The notes below the pieces were generated by a model that did no database searches, was not told the origin of the DNA, and saw only the letters and a list, made by a program, of their open reading frames with translations. DNA of 64,000 nucleotides. It comes from Eupeodes corollae. Lineage: Eukaryota; Arthropoda; Insecta; Diptera; Syrphidae. The first letter of the stretch is position 1. Each line of letters opens with the position of its first letter. The stretch is from positions 96,560,863 through 96,624,862 of the forward strand of contig NC_079149.1 in assembly GCF_945859685.1 (NCBI RefSeq), given 5' to 3'. Position numbers and translations under genes: made by a program. This document shows positions 1 through 12,671 of the stretch, piece by piece.

Positions 1-2427
1 CAAGTCCAGAGCAGGATCATAAAGTGCAGATCTAAATTGTTCCAAATATTTACGATTTTTAAGGTAAAAAGAATTCCATTTCAAGAAGAGAAGTGCAAAA
101 CCTAAGGAGGAGAGTTTGATTTTAAGAATAATTGTCAAATTCCTTGCTAAAGCCACCTAAGATCATATTAACTTCATTTCCGCTATCTAAGACTCTTCGA
201 GTGAAAGCTATGTACTCTTAACCCATTTTTTGTATCCTAAGATTAAATTGAAAATAATTCTCATACCTATCTTTGTCCCAGTTCTGGAACTAACTTAAAA
301 TTGTAAGTTTCATTGTGAAAGACTTTGCCATTTGGTTCGAGCTTAATTCTGTATTATATATTTTTCTGTAAGATTTCTCTTTGAATTATTAAACGACGTC
401 GCGTCACCGTCGACAATGTAGAGCACCCGCGACGATGAAAATCCCTGTCAAATATTTTTGATTGTGAATAAATAATACTAATCCCAAGGACTCAGACTCA
501 ACAAACCTATACATACTCGTATGTTTACTCCACACACTGAAATAAAATATTTGAATGGTTGCCCAATAACATAAATACTTGGAAAATAATATATACATAG
601 ATAATCATGAAAATCTGGTTTCTCCCTTTTCTCTTTTTGTCAATATAAGTTTTGGTAAAACATATTTTTTCTGTTGTCGACAAACAGGATATCCTTGATC
701 CTTATATCCATCCAACCTACCTCCCTCCCCTTCAAAATCAACCCTTTTAATCCTCTTTTCCTGTTCCTGCTCTAGAGACCAATTGAAATTCAATCATTTG
801 TAGATTTCGTTACACTTTTGCACTGTAGGGTAGGTTGGTTGTGTATATCGTGTTTATAACATTCAAGGGTGTCTTTTAAATCTCATGCTGTTTCACTTGA
901 AAAAGCTTTTTCCTACTTCAGATATTTATCGTGTGTTCCATTCTGCCTTCTGTGAATGTTTATGAACAACAAAAAGTATAAACCAAAAAAGAAAAACTAA
1001 GTTCTAGGAAGAGGCGAAAAATTGTGTTTTGCTTATTTTTTTCTTTTTGTTTCTATTCCTCTCATTCTAGGTTCAAAAAAGAAGAAAAAATAAAGGACAC
1101 ACATTCCTTGAATATATTTTCACTCTATTTATTCGTATCAAAAGATCGAAAATGGTGCATCCACCTTTTACTTTTACAACAGCATCATAGAGACAAAAGT
1201 TTATATTCCACTTTTCCTCCTACATTTTTCTTGTCAATGTTGAATGAAATTTTCTTCATCACGCATTAGTGAATTAATATTTCCTTCTCGTATATCCTTT
1301 TTGGTCTCTGATGGAAATAGTTTTTTTTTCTGATTTGTACTGTTCACAAAATATTATTCTTATATGCATAGTTTTTTTTTAAAGGACATAGTTATGGGTA
1401 GAGATGGGTTGAAAAGTGAAGACAGAAGGATACAGGATGCTTGTGTTAAATATGAATATCAATATGGAGTAAAAAGGTGTAGAAGAAGAAGAAAAACAAC
1501 GTATATTTTATTTATTAAAACTTTGTATAAATATCCATACAGGATGAGTTTCTTAAAAGCCGGATAAGCTATGAAAAAAGAAAGACAAATAATTTAAATC
1601 CAATAAAATCAATGAGTACTTGTACTAAAAAAACTGTTCTCTATCTTAGAAAAAGGAGAATTGAAACCAGGTTTGGGTTTAAATATTGAAAACGATGATT
1701 TCATTTTGTTTGAATTAAAATGACGATACGAATTGCAGCAGGAAAATTTCGAATCTAACAAATATTCACCTTGTAAAACGATAATATCATAATCGTAAAC
1801 GGGGCGTATACGTACTTTTTTATTTCATTGAATTTTAGTTTTACAATATTGTCTTTATTTTGGATTGGAAAAACTTTTAAAAAAGTGCTAAAGACGTGTC
1901 AAATATTAGAATTGGTATAAAAAAGGGACTTTAGATATCGTCTATATAGTATATTGCCCTCTGAGGCGATTCCTGACTGAAGAAGACTATGATGAACTCC
2001 TAAATTTGTAAGGGAGTAACTTTCTTATTCATGGAAATTTCAAAACGAAAAACACCTAATGCGGATCTAGGCTAACAACGATTAAGGGTAAACGACTTAA
2101 CCAAGTAGGCAAATTTGATTCTTAGCTATTGTTCCGATTCCTACAAAATAAAAGGCCTAAAGAAATCATATAAGTGTCGATGTTAATTACGGTGATGATG
2201 AAGTCGAACAATTTTTTGTTGGTGTGCATCAGGTTACGAAAGTAGTCTAACTATTTCTAACTTGAGAGAAACAGAAATAAAATATCGTGGTAAAAAAAGG
2301 AAGATTAGAAAATCTTTAACCGTCTTAAAAACGAACTAAAACAAAATGAATCAGTGAGTTCAAAAATAATTCACATCTAAGAATGTAAAAAGACCCAAAA
2401 CAACCGCCAACATATTTTCAAGATCGC
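1..2427. other. no gene seen; AT-rich unique sequence
   Basis: I see no recognisable gene or element here. Open frames are short and low in complexity, with poly-T/poly-A runs and an AGAAG-rich patch near 1485-1500. Probably host intergenic or intronic DNA, possibly with transposon debris too decayed to name. Confidence 0.6.
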
Positions 2428-2440
2428 AAATGGATCAGAA

Positions 2441-2721
2441 TAATAAACAAATTAGGTGGCGAAACACTACTTTGAGAATAAGGGCCTAGTGACTTATAAA
2501 TCTTAATTGCAGGGATGGCGGGGACCTACAGTTTCAAGCCGATTCCGAACGGTTTATTTGAGAAGGCACTTTTTATGACAAAAATTACTCTTGGAGAATT
2601 TGTCAATTCCTCGCAAGAGGCAGTATCCGTGGAAAAACTTTAGATGGCAGAGGCAGGGTTTGAACTTAAGACCTCTGGCATGACAGTCCAACGCACTAAG
2701 CATCACGCCACAGGTACTGAA
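2441..2721 (-). mobile_element. tRNA-derived SINE copy, 13-bp target-site duplication
   Basis: Read on the minus strand, this is a roughly 280-bp member of the SINE family found throughout the window. The tRNA-like head lies at the right end, and the conserved body (ending near 'tcgccacctaattt') and AT-rich tail at the left. Perfect 13-bp direct repeats, aaatggatcagaa, flank it at 2428-2440 and 2722-2734, as target-primed reverse transcription would produce. SINEs have no protein and borrow a LINE's RT. The clean duplication says the copy inserted as a unit and its ends are intact. An apparent protein frame over this copy is an artefact shared by all family members. Confidence 0.9.
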
Positions 2722-3279
2722 AAATGGATCAGAAACCAGACACAAAAAGCTGATATCTTTGTTGGACATCTAGCAAAGTTTTTAAACCATTATTGGCAAA
2801 TACTGTATAGATCACTTAAAGTTTGTTAAAAGGGACAGCGAATCTGAATCGCATAATGAAGTTAAAAGCATATGGCAACCTAAGTTTTTCGTAACTTATT
2901 TAAAAATTGACAGGGAACGATCTTATCACTGCTTAAGTTTTGAGAGAAATGCTTTTGATGGTTTAAAAAAAAAACTCAAACTTATATCTTAGCTCGAATA
3001 TAAAAAATTATTGAAACATCCCATCAGGCATTGCAATACCTAATCATGGTAACCCACGAACATAAGTAGCACTAACCAATATTACTTAAACTATCAAGTT
3101 TTCAAAAAAAAAATGCTACTCAAAGATTTCAGCAAAATGATAATGATGAGAGACCAGTTTCCAGTGTGCTGGAGGCACTTGAAGAAATACAAGTATTCTC
3201 AGCTATATTTTGAATATATGCTCAAGCTTTTGACAAGAATTGGAAGTTGGGACTTGAGTAAAAACTGTATGGGGACCTT

Positions 3280-3420
3280 CTCAGGCAGTCCTACGAAATA
3301 TCTTACGAACCGATTGTTTTTGGAACGGTTCGATCCAAATTATTTTAAAATAAAGATAATTAATAACTAGTGTACCTCAGGGAAGTGTACTAGGACCAAT
3401 ATTGTTTTTTTTTATAAACA
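3280..3420 (+). mobile_element. LINE reverse transcriptase scrap (motif B region)
   Basis: A short RT palm fragment. The translation contains SVPQGSVLGPILF, the conserved motif of jockey/CR1-type non-LTR elements, preceded by a decayed stretch starting YLTNRLF. It stops abruptly and a different part of an RT (fingers region) starts about 20 bp later. This is therefore a separate insertion or a rearranged piece, not the upstream part of the next entry. Non-functional. Confidence 0.65.
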
Positions 3421-3429
3421 AGGGATATT

Positions 3430-4225
3430 GGACCATTTTTTACTATGATATTGCATATAAAAAAAAATCTTATTCAAACTTTCTCTATAACAGCCAAATT
3501 TCCCAGCATATGGAAGAAGTCATTTCTAATATCAATTTTCAAGAAAGGTTACAAGGCGGATACAACAAACTACAGACACATTGCAAAGCTTTCTTGCATT
3601 CCTAAATTGTTTAAAAAAGTTGTTTGTGAAAGTGTAGCATTTTTTTAGTAAAAATATCATTTGCGAACACCTACAGGGTTTTGTGAAAAAAGATCAAACC
3701 TTACTAATCTCCTCACATTCTAAAACGCTGTAGATCAAGGTTATGAAGTTGATACCGACTTTTCTAAAGGTTTTGACCAACTTAGCCATGGAATTATTTT
3801 ATTTAAACTTAAGGCTCTTGGTTTTTCACCATTGTTCTAAGCTTGGATTAAATTATACCTTGAAAACAGATCCTATGAAGTAACGTTTAGAAATTGTCAT
3901 TCTGAACCTTTTGTTGCTCTACTTGGTGTTCCTCAAGGAAGCCATCTTGGCCCTTTTCTGTTTATCCTGTCTATTAACTATGTATCGTCATGTCTATGCT
4001 CAAGTGAACTTCTCATTTTTGCTGACGATATGAAGATTTTCAAATTAATAAAGCCCACCCATGATCGTATTATTTCACAAGCCGACATTGCTAGTTTCAC
4101 ATTTTGGTGTGGGAAAAATAGCCTTTCACTCAATCCTTTAAAATGCCCGACGATAACTTTTACTAAAGTTATCTACGATTTTAACTTCTTCAAAGGCAAT
4201 CTCTCCATCCTGTGCCTGTGTTAGG
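3430..4225 (+). mobile_element. jockey/CR1-type LINE fragment, RT domain
   Basis: This covers the fingers and palm of a non-LTR RT, split among frames. In order it shows an N-terminal block with SIWKKSFLISIFKKGYKAD then TNYRHIAKLSCIPKLFKKVV. Next come EHLQGFVK, VDTDFSKGFDQLSHG (motif A, first catalytic Asp), LGVPQGSHLGPFLFIL (motif B) and LLIFADDMKIFKLI (motif C, FADD intact). At least two frameshifts and several stops interrupt it. No endonuclease lies upstream and the thumb is truncated. The 35300-36365 fragment on the other strand looks like the complementary 5' half of the same clade. Clade placement is by motif only. Confidence 0.85.
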
Positions 4226-4365
4226 CTACAATTGTATTATTTTTTATTAACAACTAACACATGCACTTATGATGAGCCTCTGATCGTAGTTTGACGCTTG
4301 CTATAAGCTTACTACTATCTGAAATTCTCAAGTGTAAATATTGGTCCCAAATAGATCCGTAACAC

Positions 4366-4565
4366 AAAAATGGCTAAAGCAATCGATAGAGATACTGTTT
4401 GGTCAGAAAAATGGCCAAATAAAATCAACATAAATCGACACATATATACATTTTACAGAAACAGAAATAATATTACAATTTCTATAAACCGTACAGAAAT
4501 GTCTTATTCCAATACTGCCAAATACCTTCAAATGACTAAAGATGTAAAACTTAAATGCAATAAGT
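4366..4565 (+). mobile_element. jockey-clade RT thumb fragment
   Basis: A 65-codon open stretch reads like the region just after motif C in jockey elements: a tryptophan-rich block (SEKWPNKININ), then ITISINRTEMSYSNTAKYL and a charged KDVKLKCN end. In jockey proteins the equivalent segment lies where RT passes into its thumb ('AKYLG' box). The glycine of that box is glutamine here. It may be a different element from the preceding RT fragment. The 4226-4365 gap matches nothing I recognise. Confidence 0.6.
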
Positions 4566-7060
4566 GAGAATCAAAAAGAAAAGCAATAATTATCCAGGAC
4601 AAACAAATATTTTCTATAAATTTCCTTCTTCTTTAGATTTAATTTCTTGTCTCGATTTTAACTTCCCAAAAACTTCTCTTTACGTTTTTAGACTATTTTA
4701 TTCTATTCTATTTCTATTTATCTAAAAGATATCCCTTCAAGCTTAAAGAAATCATACTTTATTTGTGTCCAATTTATTATTCAGCAAAGACCTATCCTCC
4801 GCTTATCTTTTCATTTTAATACACATTTATGCACTTCTTCTACTACTTTTCTACTCATTTTCAAGACGGGAGGCAAAATTTTCTAATCTCCAAATAAAAC
4901 TAAAGAAAACGCCAACACGAAAACGAAAACGTTTCAAGGAACTTTTCTACTACTCCTTGATCCTTGTATACAAATTCTTTATATTTGACTTATATTTTCG
5001 TTCATTCGTTTATTTCAAAATACATACACACAAACATACATAAATTGCGCACTGCAAAGAATGTGATTCAACTTTTCCAATTTAATTTCGCTCAGTACAC
5101 TCATATAAAGTGCATAGTTTGCAATATAATATCTCAGGCCCTGGCTGTATAGACCTTCTATTCCTATATAATATAGCCTACATAAGAAAAGAAAGAAATG
5201 CGTTTTCCCAAAACCGAGCTCATAAAATCTAAATAAACTTTTTTTCTTCTTCTTCTTCTTATTCTTATATATTCTTATTTTTATCTTTTGCCCTGATGGC
5301 AAAAAGAAAAAAGAAGAAGATACACCGAACCGACTCAACTACGGACTATACGACCATAGATCTTGAGCTGATGTGCTATCCATGTATAATGAGAATGCCT
5401 TGCATAATTCTACAAAAAAGTATACAAAAAGCTTAAGTTTGCACGAACAACTTCAACAAAACACAAATAATGGAGCCAAAATGCACACTTCCTCTTTCGT
5501 TTTTCTCTTCCCCCTACCCCCATTCCCACAATATCAAGTTGACGAACCGTCCGTAACGGTACCCGTGCCATAGAGAGAGAGTACCAGTACAACTGTTCAC
5601 AGGGATTTTCTATTTTCTTCCATTTTTGTTCAAACTTTGGGGGTTGATGGGGGAAGGAGGCGTCAAGGATTGGAATTGGATCTTAGGGGGGAATTTTGGG
5701 TGAAATATTTATTTAAAAAGAAAAATTTGATGCCAAAAACGAAAACAAATAAAATCCGCGCGCATAATTCTTTCGAAAATATTTAAATTCAATTCGAATA
5801 AAAAACTAAACGAAAAAAAGAACTTGGATCTGAATCCTTGTATTTTGAATATCTTTCGTTTTTGTTGTCAGTGTTGTTTTTCGTCTGAATGAAAGGAAGA
5901 ATCTTCGAAATTCCCATTCGACTCTTGACACGATTTAAATGGCATGAATTATGAAAGTTGCTATATAAAGGACAGTGGCAACGGCAACGGCAGCGAAGGC
6001 CAACATCAGACGTTATTTTAGCATTTGTATAGTGAAGTTTGAGCTCCGGCCTGAAGATAGCCCTAGCTATACGAGTATCTTCCTCCTCCTCATCGTTTTG
6101 GATGTTGTCGTTGGCATTGCATCTTTTCGATGCAATTTGTTTTATTTTAATTTTTGGCAGGATTTCATATTTATTGTATTTTTCTATTTGTTTGTCTTTG
6201 TTAGAAAATCTCCCAAAAACGTTTTTGTGAATATTATTTCCTAATACAAAAATAAAGCAGAAGATACAAAATCTGAAGCTTTTTATTCTATTCAGATTTT
6301 GGATGGTGAGAGAGGAATTGAAAGCTGATTGTTCAAAGAGAATTCTAGTTTTTATTATGCTGAAGTATGACATTTAAAATCAGGACATTATTTCCTGACA
6401 TTTTTTTTGGGTTTTGTAGCTGTGTTATTATTTATAATCTAGTGGTTTAGTTTTTATTTATTCGTTTTCTTCGTCATAGACGATGCAATTAAATTGAGTT
6501 GATTTAAATATAATTTTTCATATTGAATCAAGTAGATAAGAGTTGTAGATAGAAAAATTCTGAGTAACAAATTATAAGGATGAGGAAAAAAGGGAAAAGT
6601 GCCCATTATAGACGTTTTGATGAGCAATTTATTTGGAATACAACGAGAAATTAAAATATATTACGGATTATCAGATTTTATGAGAGGATAGGTAATGGAT
6701 ATTACCATCAGGCAGTAATGAAGCTCTATAATGAGCTTGTAGGAAAAATAGTTATGAGGGATTTTTGTAACTGGAGCTAAATACAAGTTTCTTCCTTAAA
6801 AATTCTAAAAAAGGACAAAATTTAATTGAAATACTGTCAAGTCTTTCAGTTGACCCGTAAGAAGAGGATTATGTCAATTAAATTTTAAAAGACCTTGAAA
6901 ATGTATTTGGCCTGAAACGTGCGAGTTGGCCTTTTTTTGTTTTTAATAAGTACACACTCAGAGGATATTCCTACCCTTTGCATGCAGAGGGATAGTGTGA
7001 GAATTAGGAAATGGAGCTAAGAATTGACAGGTGGTGTCGATCCATATTGGTTTTGAATTC
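4566..7060. other. no gene seen; low-complexity unique sequence
   Basis: The stretch includes a TTC microsatellite (5244-5266), a CGGCAACGG-type patch near 5980-6000 and many short frames. A 194-codon minus-strand open frame (6373-5789) is rich in Asn, Lys, Cys and Arg, contains simple-repeat translation such as CRCRCHC, and has no domain I recognise. I do not call it a gene. 6600-7060 may include decayed transposon sequence. Confidence 0.55.
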
Positions 7061-7069
7061 TTAAATATT

Positions 7070-8365
7070 GCAAACAACATTCGTGTAGTACGGCTAAGGA
7101 ACGAATCACTCCACTTGACAATACGACCGAAGTTAGGCTAGATGGTATAATGATGAGCATTTTTAGAAGCTCGAGTATTACGGTTATACTTTTAAAATGG
7201 GAGAAATTCAGCTGGCTATTTCTCTAGAGCTTCAACCGATAAAATAACGGTTAAAAAATTTGAGCCAAAAAACTTTACGGGGATAGTCAAGCAACGTATC
7301 TAAATAAACCGATGGTGATATTTTCACCAGTTATTTTAATTGCTTTACGTTCACTAGTGTCCAAGAGGCTGAAGTAAGTTGCAGAAGCTTTAGCCCAAGG
7401 ATGTGAGCTATACTCAAGCTTTGGACCTATATTGGGCATATTTGCTGAAACGAATCTTTAATATTTATGTTCACCATAGAAGCTTATGTTTTACTTTTTC
7501 CTCTTTGTAAACATCCACGTGAGATATCATGTTAAGCTTTAGCTATTTAAGTTTCATGCCAGCAAATGGCATTTTGTTTTGTAGATAACAGCCAGATCGG
7601 AGTTGGACAAAAATGTTGCATGCCTTAGAATACTCAAGCACTTTACGGCACTTTTGGCTAGACACGATGTATTTGACCAATTCCAAATATTGAAATATTC
7701 CGTCTTATTGATGCAAGTGCCATCCATGGATAAAGGCAAAGCGGACATAAGCTTTAAAACCGATAGAATTGTGCAATGGGCAATAATAAGCCTCTATTGT
7801 TTCACATTGTACAGTTCTGTTAAAGTCGGAATTTGACGAGGTTACCATTTTACGTCTCATCAGAAGAAGAGGGATGTGAGTCTTATAACAAACATCAACA
7901 GCTAAGAGTTCTATATCGTCTGCAATTATGTTGGCTTAGAAGTTTTTATAAAATGAAAAATATGAAAATATGAGCCCTGAGGCACACCAGCATTTTTTTT
8001 TCTGAGACTTGAACCTATTTAACACTGCTTTTATTGAATGATCCGAAAGGTGATTACAAATCCAATTAAACTCCATGGAACCCAAAAACATGCAATTTTG
8101 AAAATAGAGCCCAAACCCTTTCAAATGATTTGGAAATATCAAGTGCAATAATTTTACTTTTTTCAAAACAATGTAAAGAAGATTTGATCTAATGTTCGGT
8201 GAGATGAACCATGAAACCAACAGTGGGCCTATTGCTCCGAAAGCCGTATTGCCGGTCATTAAGAACTGTTGATCATTAAGAAGCTTTCAATCGTAGAGAT
8301 ATTTCTTGAGCTGATAATTATTAAGTGTTTTCATTAACTAAAAGGGAAGATCAAGTTTCACTATC
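7070..8365 (-). mobile_element. family 1 LINE (CR1/jockey-like), strongly decayed RT and 3' part
   Basis: On the minus strand this parallels the other family 1 copies. It begins near the RT N-terminus at about 8360 and passes through palm remnants. A C-terminal block at 7748-7600 includes LPLSMDGTCINKTEYFNIW and SNSDLAVIYKT. It ends with the 3'-region segment (7380-7070) that also occurs near 28.2, 17.3 and 50.2-50.6 kb. Frames change many times, and motifs A and C cannot be read intact. This is the oldest-looking family 1 copy here. An RTE insertion starts about 65 bp beyond its 5' edge. Confidence 0.8.
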
Positions 8366-8429
8366 GCCAGCTCAGAAGATTTTGTTTGTGATTTTGTAAG
8401 AATTTTAATTAATTGTTGAAGTGTGTTTT

Positions 8430-10035
8430 ACTCCAAATCCTTTTCCGACCGAGTTACAAGTAACCTTTCTCGAAGTTCTCTGCCGCCAACACAATGTATC
8501 GCAAACTAGTGGCAACATTGTCAAGATGCAATCAGAGAAGCCGGCTCTAATGTGCTAGGTTTCAAGAAACCACCAACAAGGAGCACCTGGTTTGATGAGG
8601 AATGTCGGCAGGCAAAGGCAGCCAAACAACAGGCACCCAAAGCGGAGATGCATAAAAGGGCGAAAGCTGCTCATGAGCTCTATGAGCAGAAAAGGCGATA
8701 GGAACACCGACTTCTTGGAAGGCAAAATAGAGCATGAGAAGAGTGCAGTCGAAGATGTTGAGAGGTTTAAAAGCAGGAATGAAGTTCGAAAGTTTTATGA
8801 ACAGGTGAAACGAAATTATCAGGTACATAAACCTAGAACCGATGGCTGTAAAAACGAAAGTGGAAACATCACAGTGGAACCGCAGTCAATGCTGAGGATA
8901 TGGAAGAACTACTTCTGCAGACTGTATAACGGCGACGACGAACCGATTTCCGCTGTCAGGCAGGATGGTCCATTCAACATAGACGACGAAAGCCAACAAT
9001 CCCGTCCTCCCGGCTTAGATGAAGTAAAGATTGCCATATCTAAGCTGAAGTCCTATAAAGCCGCTGGAGCGAATGGCTTGAATTCCGAACTCTTTAAAGC
9101 AGCTGGAGATAAGTTAGCTAGGAGCATTCACCAACTTATCTGTAAGATATAGTCGAAAGAAAGCATGCCCGATGAATGGAACCTCAATTGTTTGCCCGAT
9201 CCTGAAAAAAGAAGACCCTCTAAACTGCACCAACTATACAGGAATCAGTCTACTTAACATCGCCTACAAAAGCTTCTCTGCCGTAATATGTGAGCATCTA
9301 AAGCCCATCGCCAACAACGTAATAGGTCCTTACCAGTGTGATTGTAGACCACGCAAGTTCACAGTCGGTCAAATGTTCACATTCCGGCAGATCCTGGAAA
9401 AACCCCAAGAACATCAAACCGTCACACACCATCTGTTCATGGATTTCAAGCCCTCATATGACAACATCTACAGAGACCAGCTGTGTAAAGCCATGTCTAT
9501 TTTTGGTATTCCTGCCAAAGTTGTCTGTTTGTGCAGAATGACCATGGAAAATTAACGCTGCTCCATAAAGGTTGGAAACACCTTAACAGAACCTTTCGAA
9601 GTAAAAAAAAAGGTTTTAAGAGAAGGTGATGCGCTGTCATGCGATTTTTTTAACATCGTTCTTGAAAGAAAAGTGCAGATTAGCTCACACACGTCAACAC
9701 TTACGTCGGTTTGAGAGAAAAGTTTTTCGTGTGATCTACGAAACCGTATGCATCGAAAAGGATTGGAGGAGAACGACGAGCTGTATGGGCTGTACAGCGA
9801 CGTAGACTTAGCCAAAAATGTAAAAGTTCAACGACTAAGATGGCTGCGTCACGTAGAGTGCGTAGAAACCAATGCTTCAACCCGGAAAGTCTTCGAATCC
9901 ATGACGCGCACAAGTGGAAAGTGAACTCACCCAACTTGGAGCTAAGGACCGAGCTAGAGGGAGAAGTTTGTTGGGTGAGGCCCTAGTTCACACAGGTTTG
10001 TAGCGCCCACTTAAGTTAGTAAGTAAGTTACGCCG
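8430..10035 (+). mobile_element. RTE-type LINE copy, 5'-truncated, RT and 3' end
   Basis: This begins in the linker after the endonuclease and runs to the 3' end. Recognisable pieces are TWFDEECRQAKAAKQQ, NEVRKFYEQVKRNYQVHK, ISKLKSYKAAGANGLNSEL, ICPILKK-type and NYTGISLLNIAYK blocks, and motif A LFMDFKPSYDNI (Asp kept). Motif B is frameshifted at a poly-A run (9603-9611). Motif C is lost, because 9690-9710 jumps from the HVNT block to the C-terminal region. The C-terminal CRLRWMGHVER-like segment survives in pieces. The 3' end reads aggccctagttcacacagg...tagcgcccac followed by GTAA repeats, the usual RTE short-repeat tail. A tryptophan-to-stop change interrupts the frame at 9152. Non-functional. 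Confidence 0.88.
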
Positions 10036-11705
10036 TAGATTTTATTTGTCAATAGTCAAGGGCTACTGTCAAGATATCAAAATCCATCATTCATTTTCAT
10101 TTGGACCACAAAGCTGGTTGGATTCTGGTTCTGGATTTTATAGCTTGAATAGCAAAGTAGGGCATTATTTGGAGGTTATGACAACTTGTCAATCAGAAAT
10201 CATGTAACCTGACTTTCAAATACTAGCGATTCCGAAATTAAGTAATTAAATTCTTTAAGTCTTAGGTAGTAATTATCCTGATATCACATATCGTTCGTTA
10301 ATAGTTCCTAAGTAAACTTTAGAGCCCAATTTACATTTCTATGCAATAAAATAATTTTAATACAAAGAGGAAGGATTTCACACATGCATATAATATCACA
10401 CAGAGAATATACCTATATTGCACTTGCATGGTTTATAAGGGAAATTATTTCAAATCGCAGACACCTGCTGTTGCATTTATTTAACAAGGACCTTCTCTCC
10501 ACTTCACACAATCATTACATTTTATTATTATATTATTTCACTTTGTATAACAAACACATCCAGAATGTGTGAGAACTAAAACATACTTTAACTCAATAGA
10601 CCTGTGATGGATGTAAGACGTTTGCGTGATGGTAGTTATTCTATCAATTAAAAAATAATAATATTCAAAGGATAATAACTCAATCGTAGCAGGAACAACC
10701 TCGATTCTCATACACAAGTTAGTAGAGAAAGGAAATACCATGAATCACATCACTTTGTATTTTCCATCAAAACCCTTTAGCGAAATAACTTGCTTTGCCT
10801 CCATGGGGGTTAACAAGACTGTAGTTATTGTCTTCATTAGGCTGAGCTTTTGTACGGTCATGGTATTTATGATAGATTCCTGTAAATTAGCTAAGATATT
10901 TTGATTCATATAAACTTTGGAACTTATTGATTCATATGAGTAATACACAATTAGCACTTTAAACAAAGGATTCAATCTCAGTTTGAAGGATTTGAAAATT
11001 AGGTTGCTTTAAATTTGATTAGGAAATATTTAACAAAACTTTCATTTTATGTTGATTCAAAAATATTTATTTCTTGGGATTGATTCGATATTGACGTACA
11101 GATTGATTTTAATATTGAGATTAACCTCGGTTCCTATATTCCTTGTATGTATGTAATTTTAATGATTATAAATTCTGAGTAATTTGTATAAAATTACAAA
11201 AATTTTAATAAGAATTCGAACTGAAAATTTTTATTAACTGTTGTTGAAATATTTAAATTATTTCAGACTTTATTTTACTTTATGTTATTTTGCGTAAAGG
11301 TTGTTTTCGAACGAAATGATTGCTCTTGTGTGGGTCGGGGACTTCAGTGTAGTTAAAAATTGATTGTAAGAGACACATATCGGATTTTCCAATAGGATTG
11401 TGTTTTTTTTTTATAAAAAGAAACGAACCATTTAAAGAATCTCAAAAATTTTATAATGACTTCGGAGTAGAACCAAACACTTTTAAGTATTTGAGCTGAA
11501 GGGACAAGTTAATAATGTGAGGAATTGAAACCATGTGCGTCACTCAAGATAAATGAGAATTTTTCTGTTGTATCCTGTTGTATTGACCAAATCCCATGTT
11601 TTGTGCATTTCCCGCCGATTTTTGGAATAAGACATTTCACAAATGTCATTACACCAGATTTTGTACAGAGATTCATACGACTTATGGCTTTAGATGTACA
11701 GTTAA
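10036..11705. other. no gene seen
   Basis: AT-rich sequence with no recognisable protein or RNA gene. Short frames at 10384-10572 and 11525-11713 have no family features I know. Confidence 0.55.
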
Positions 11706-11773
11706 GACCGTAAGACCCGTACTGCGAGGAATGCCCCTCAGTTTACCCTAGAGCCCAATTTCGGACGTACAGT
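11706..11773 (+). mobile_element. family 1 LINE 3'-region scrap, inverted relative to its neighbour
   Basis: About 68 bp match, on the plus strand, the 3' coding region that other family 1 copies carry on the minus strand. Shared words are ggaatgccc(c/a)tca, gagcccaatttc and gacgtaca. It lies next to, and in the opposite orientation from, the minus-strand family 1 copy at 11850-13255, which lacks this 3' region. A local inversion with loss of the intervening part is the simplest reading. Confidence 0.65.
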
Positions 11774-11825
11774 TGTTTTCATAAAAATAGCAGTGCTGGT
11801 AACATGTTATTAGATTGTCAGTTAT

Positions 11826-12671
11826 TTAAAGAACGAAAATTCTTAAGAGTGTTGGAGATAGAACAGAGCCCTGTGGCACACCAGTATTTATTTTGTGGTT
11901 TTCAGACTTGAATGCATCCAATACAACTTGTATTGAACGATTCGAAAGGTAATTACTAATCCAATTAAGGAGGGATTCATGAAAACCGAAAGCACGCATT
12001 TTCGATAAGAGAGCCTGATGCCAAACCCTATCAAATGCTTTTGAAATATCAAGTGCAATAATCATACTTTCTCCAAAGCGATGTATAGATTCGCTCCACT
12101 GTTCGGTGAGATGAACCATGAGATCACCAGTGGACCTATTGCTACGAAGGCCATACTGTCGATCATTAAGAAGCTTCGGTTCTTCAAGATATTTCTTGAA
12201 CTGATAATTAATCAGCGTTTCAATAACCTTGGAAAGAAGGGACGTAAGTGCAATCGGTCGATAATTAGACGGTGAGGAAGATTCGCCTTTTTTGGGAATA
12301 GGCTGGACAAATGCGGTTTTCCATCCGCTCGGAACGAGACCTGAGGAGTAGGACAGATGAAAACGCTTACGCAGTGGTTTTGCCAGCGATGAAGAACACC
12401 TCTTCAGAACAATAGCGGGGACACCATCAGGACCAGCAGATTTATGTATGTTAAGTTCTTTTAGGACTCTCGCTACAGTACGAGTGCGGAAAAAGATTTG
12501 CCCCATAGAATCATTAACTCGATCAAGTGCAGGCGGAGTCATAACACTCACTGGCAGCGATGAATTGGCCGCGAACTGCCTAGCAAAGAGATTTGTTTTC
12601 TTCAAAGAGCTAAAAAATGGAGTGTCATTCACAACGAGGGTAGAAACCGAGGAAGAGGAAGAATTCCTCAT
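11826..12671 (-). pseudogene. RT open frame of family 1 LINE, 281 codons, lacks motif C
   Basis: This is the longest open frame in the window. It contains an upstream FARQFAANSSLPVSVMTPP block, the fingers (HKSAGPDGVPAIVLKRC, then WKTAFVQPIPKKGESSSP and NYRPIALTSLLSKV), and motif 2 region RQYGLRSNRSTGDLMVHL. It continues with motif A IIALDISKAFDRVWH, GFHESLLNWISNYLSNRSIQ, and motif B GVPQGSVLSPTL. The frame then runs out (RIFVL) where the FADD motif should follow, so it cannot be an active polymerase. The start Met is arbitrary: the element's single ORF would begin far upstream in the endonuclease. Confidence 0.9.

Noticed and set aside
2554..2829. Overlapping open frames on both strands with Cys/His-rich text
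   Set aside because: They are translations of the SINE; the same text recurs at every SINE copy.
5789..6373. 194-codon minus-strand open frame
   Set aside because: Composition follows local simple repeats and AT bias, no domain or signal sequence is recognisable, and overlapping frames on the other strand are equally open.
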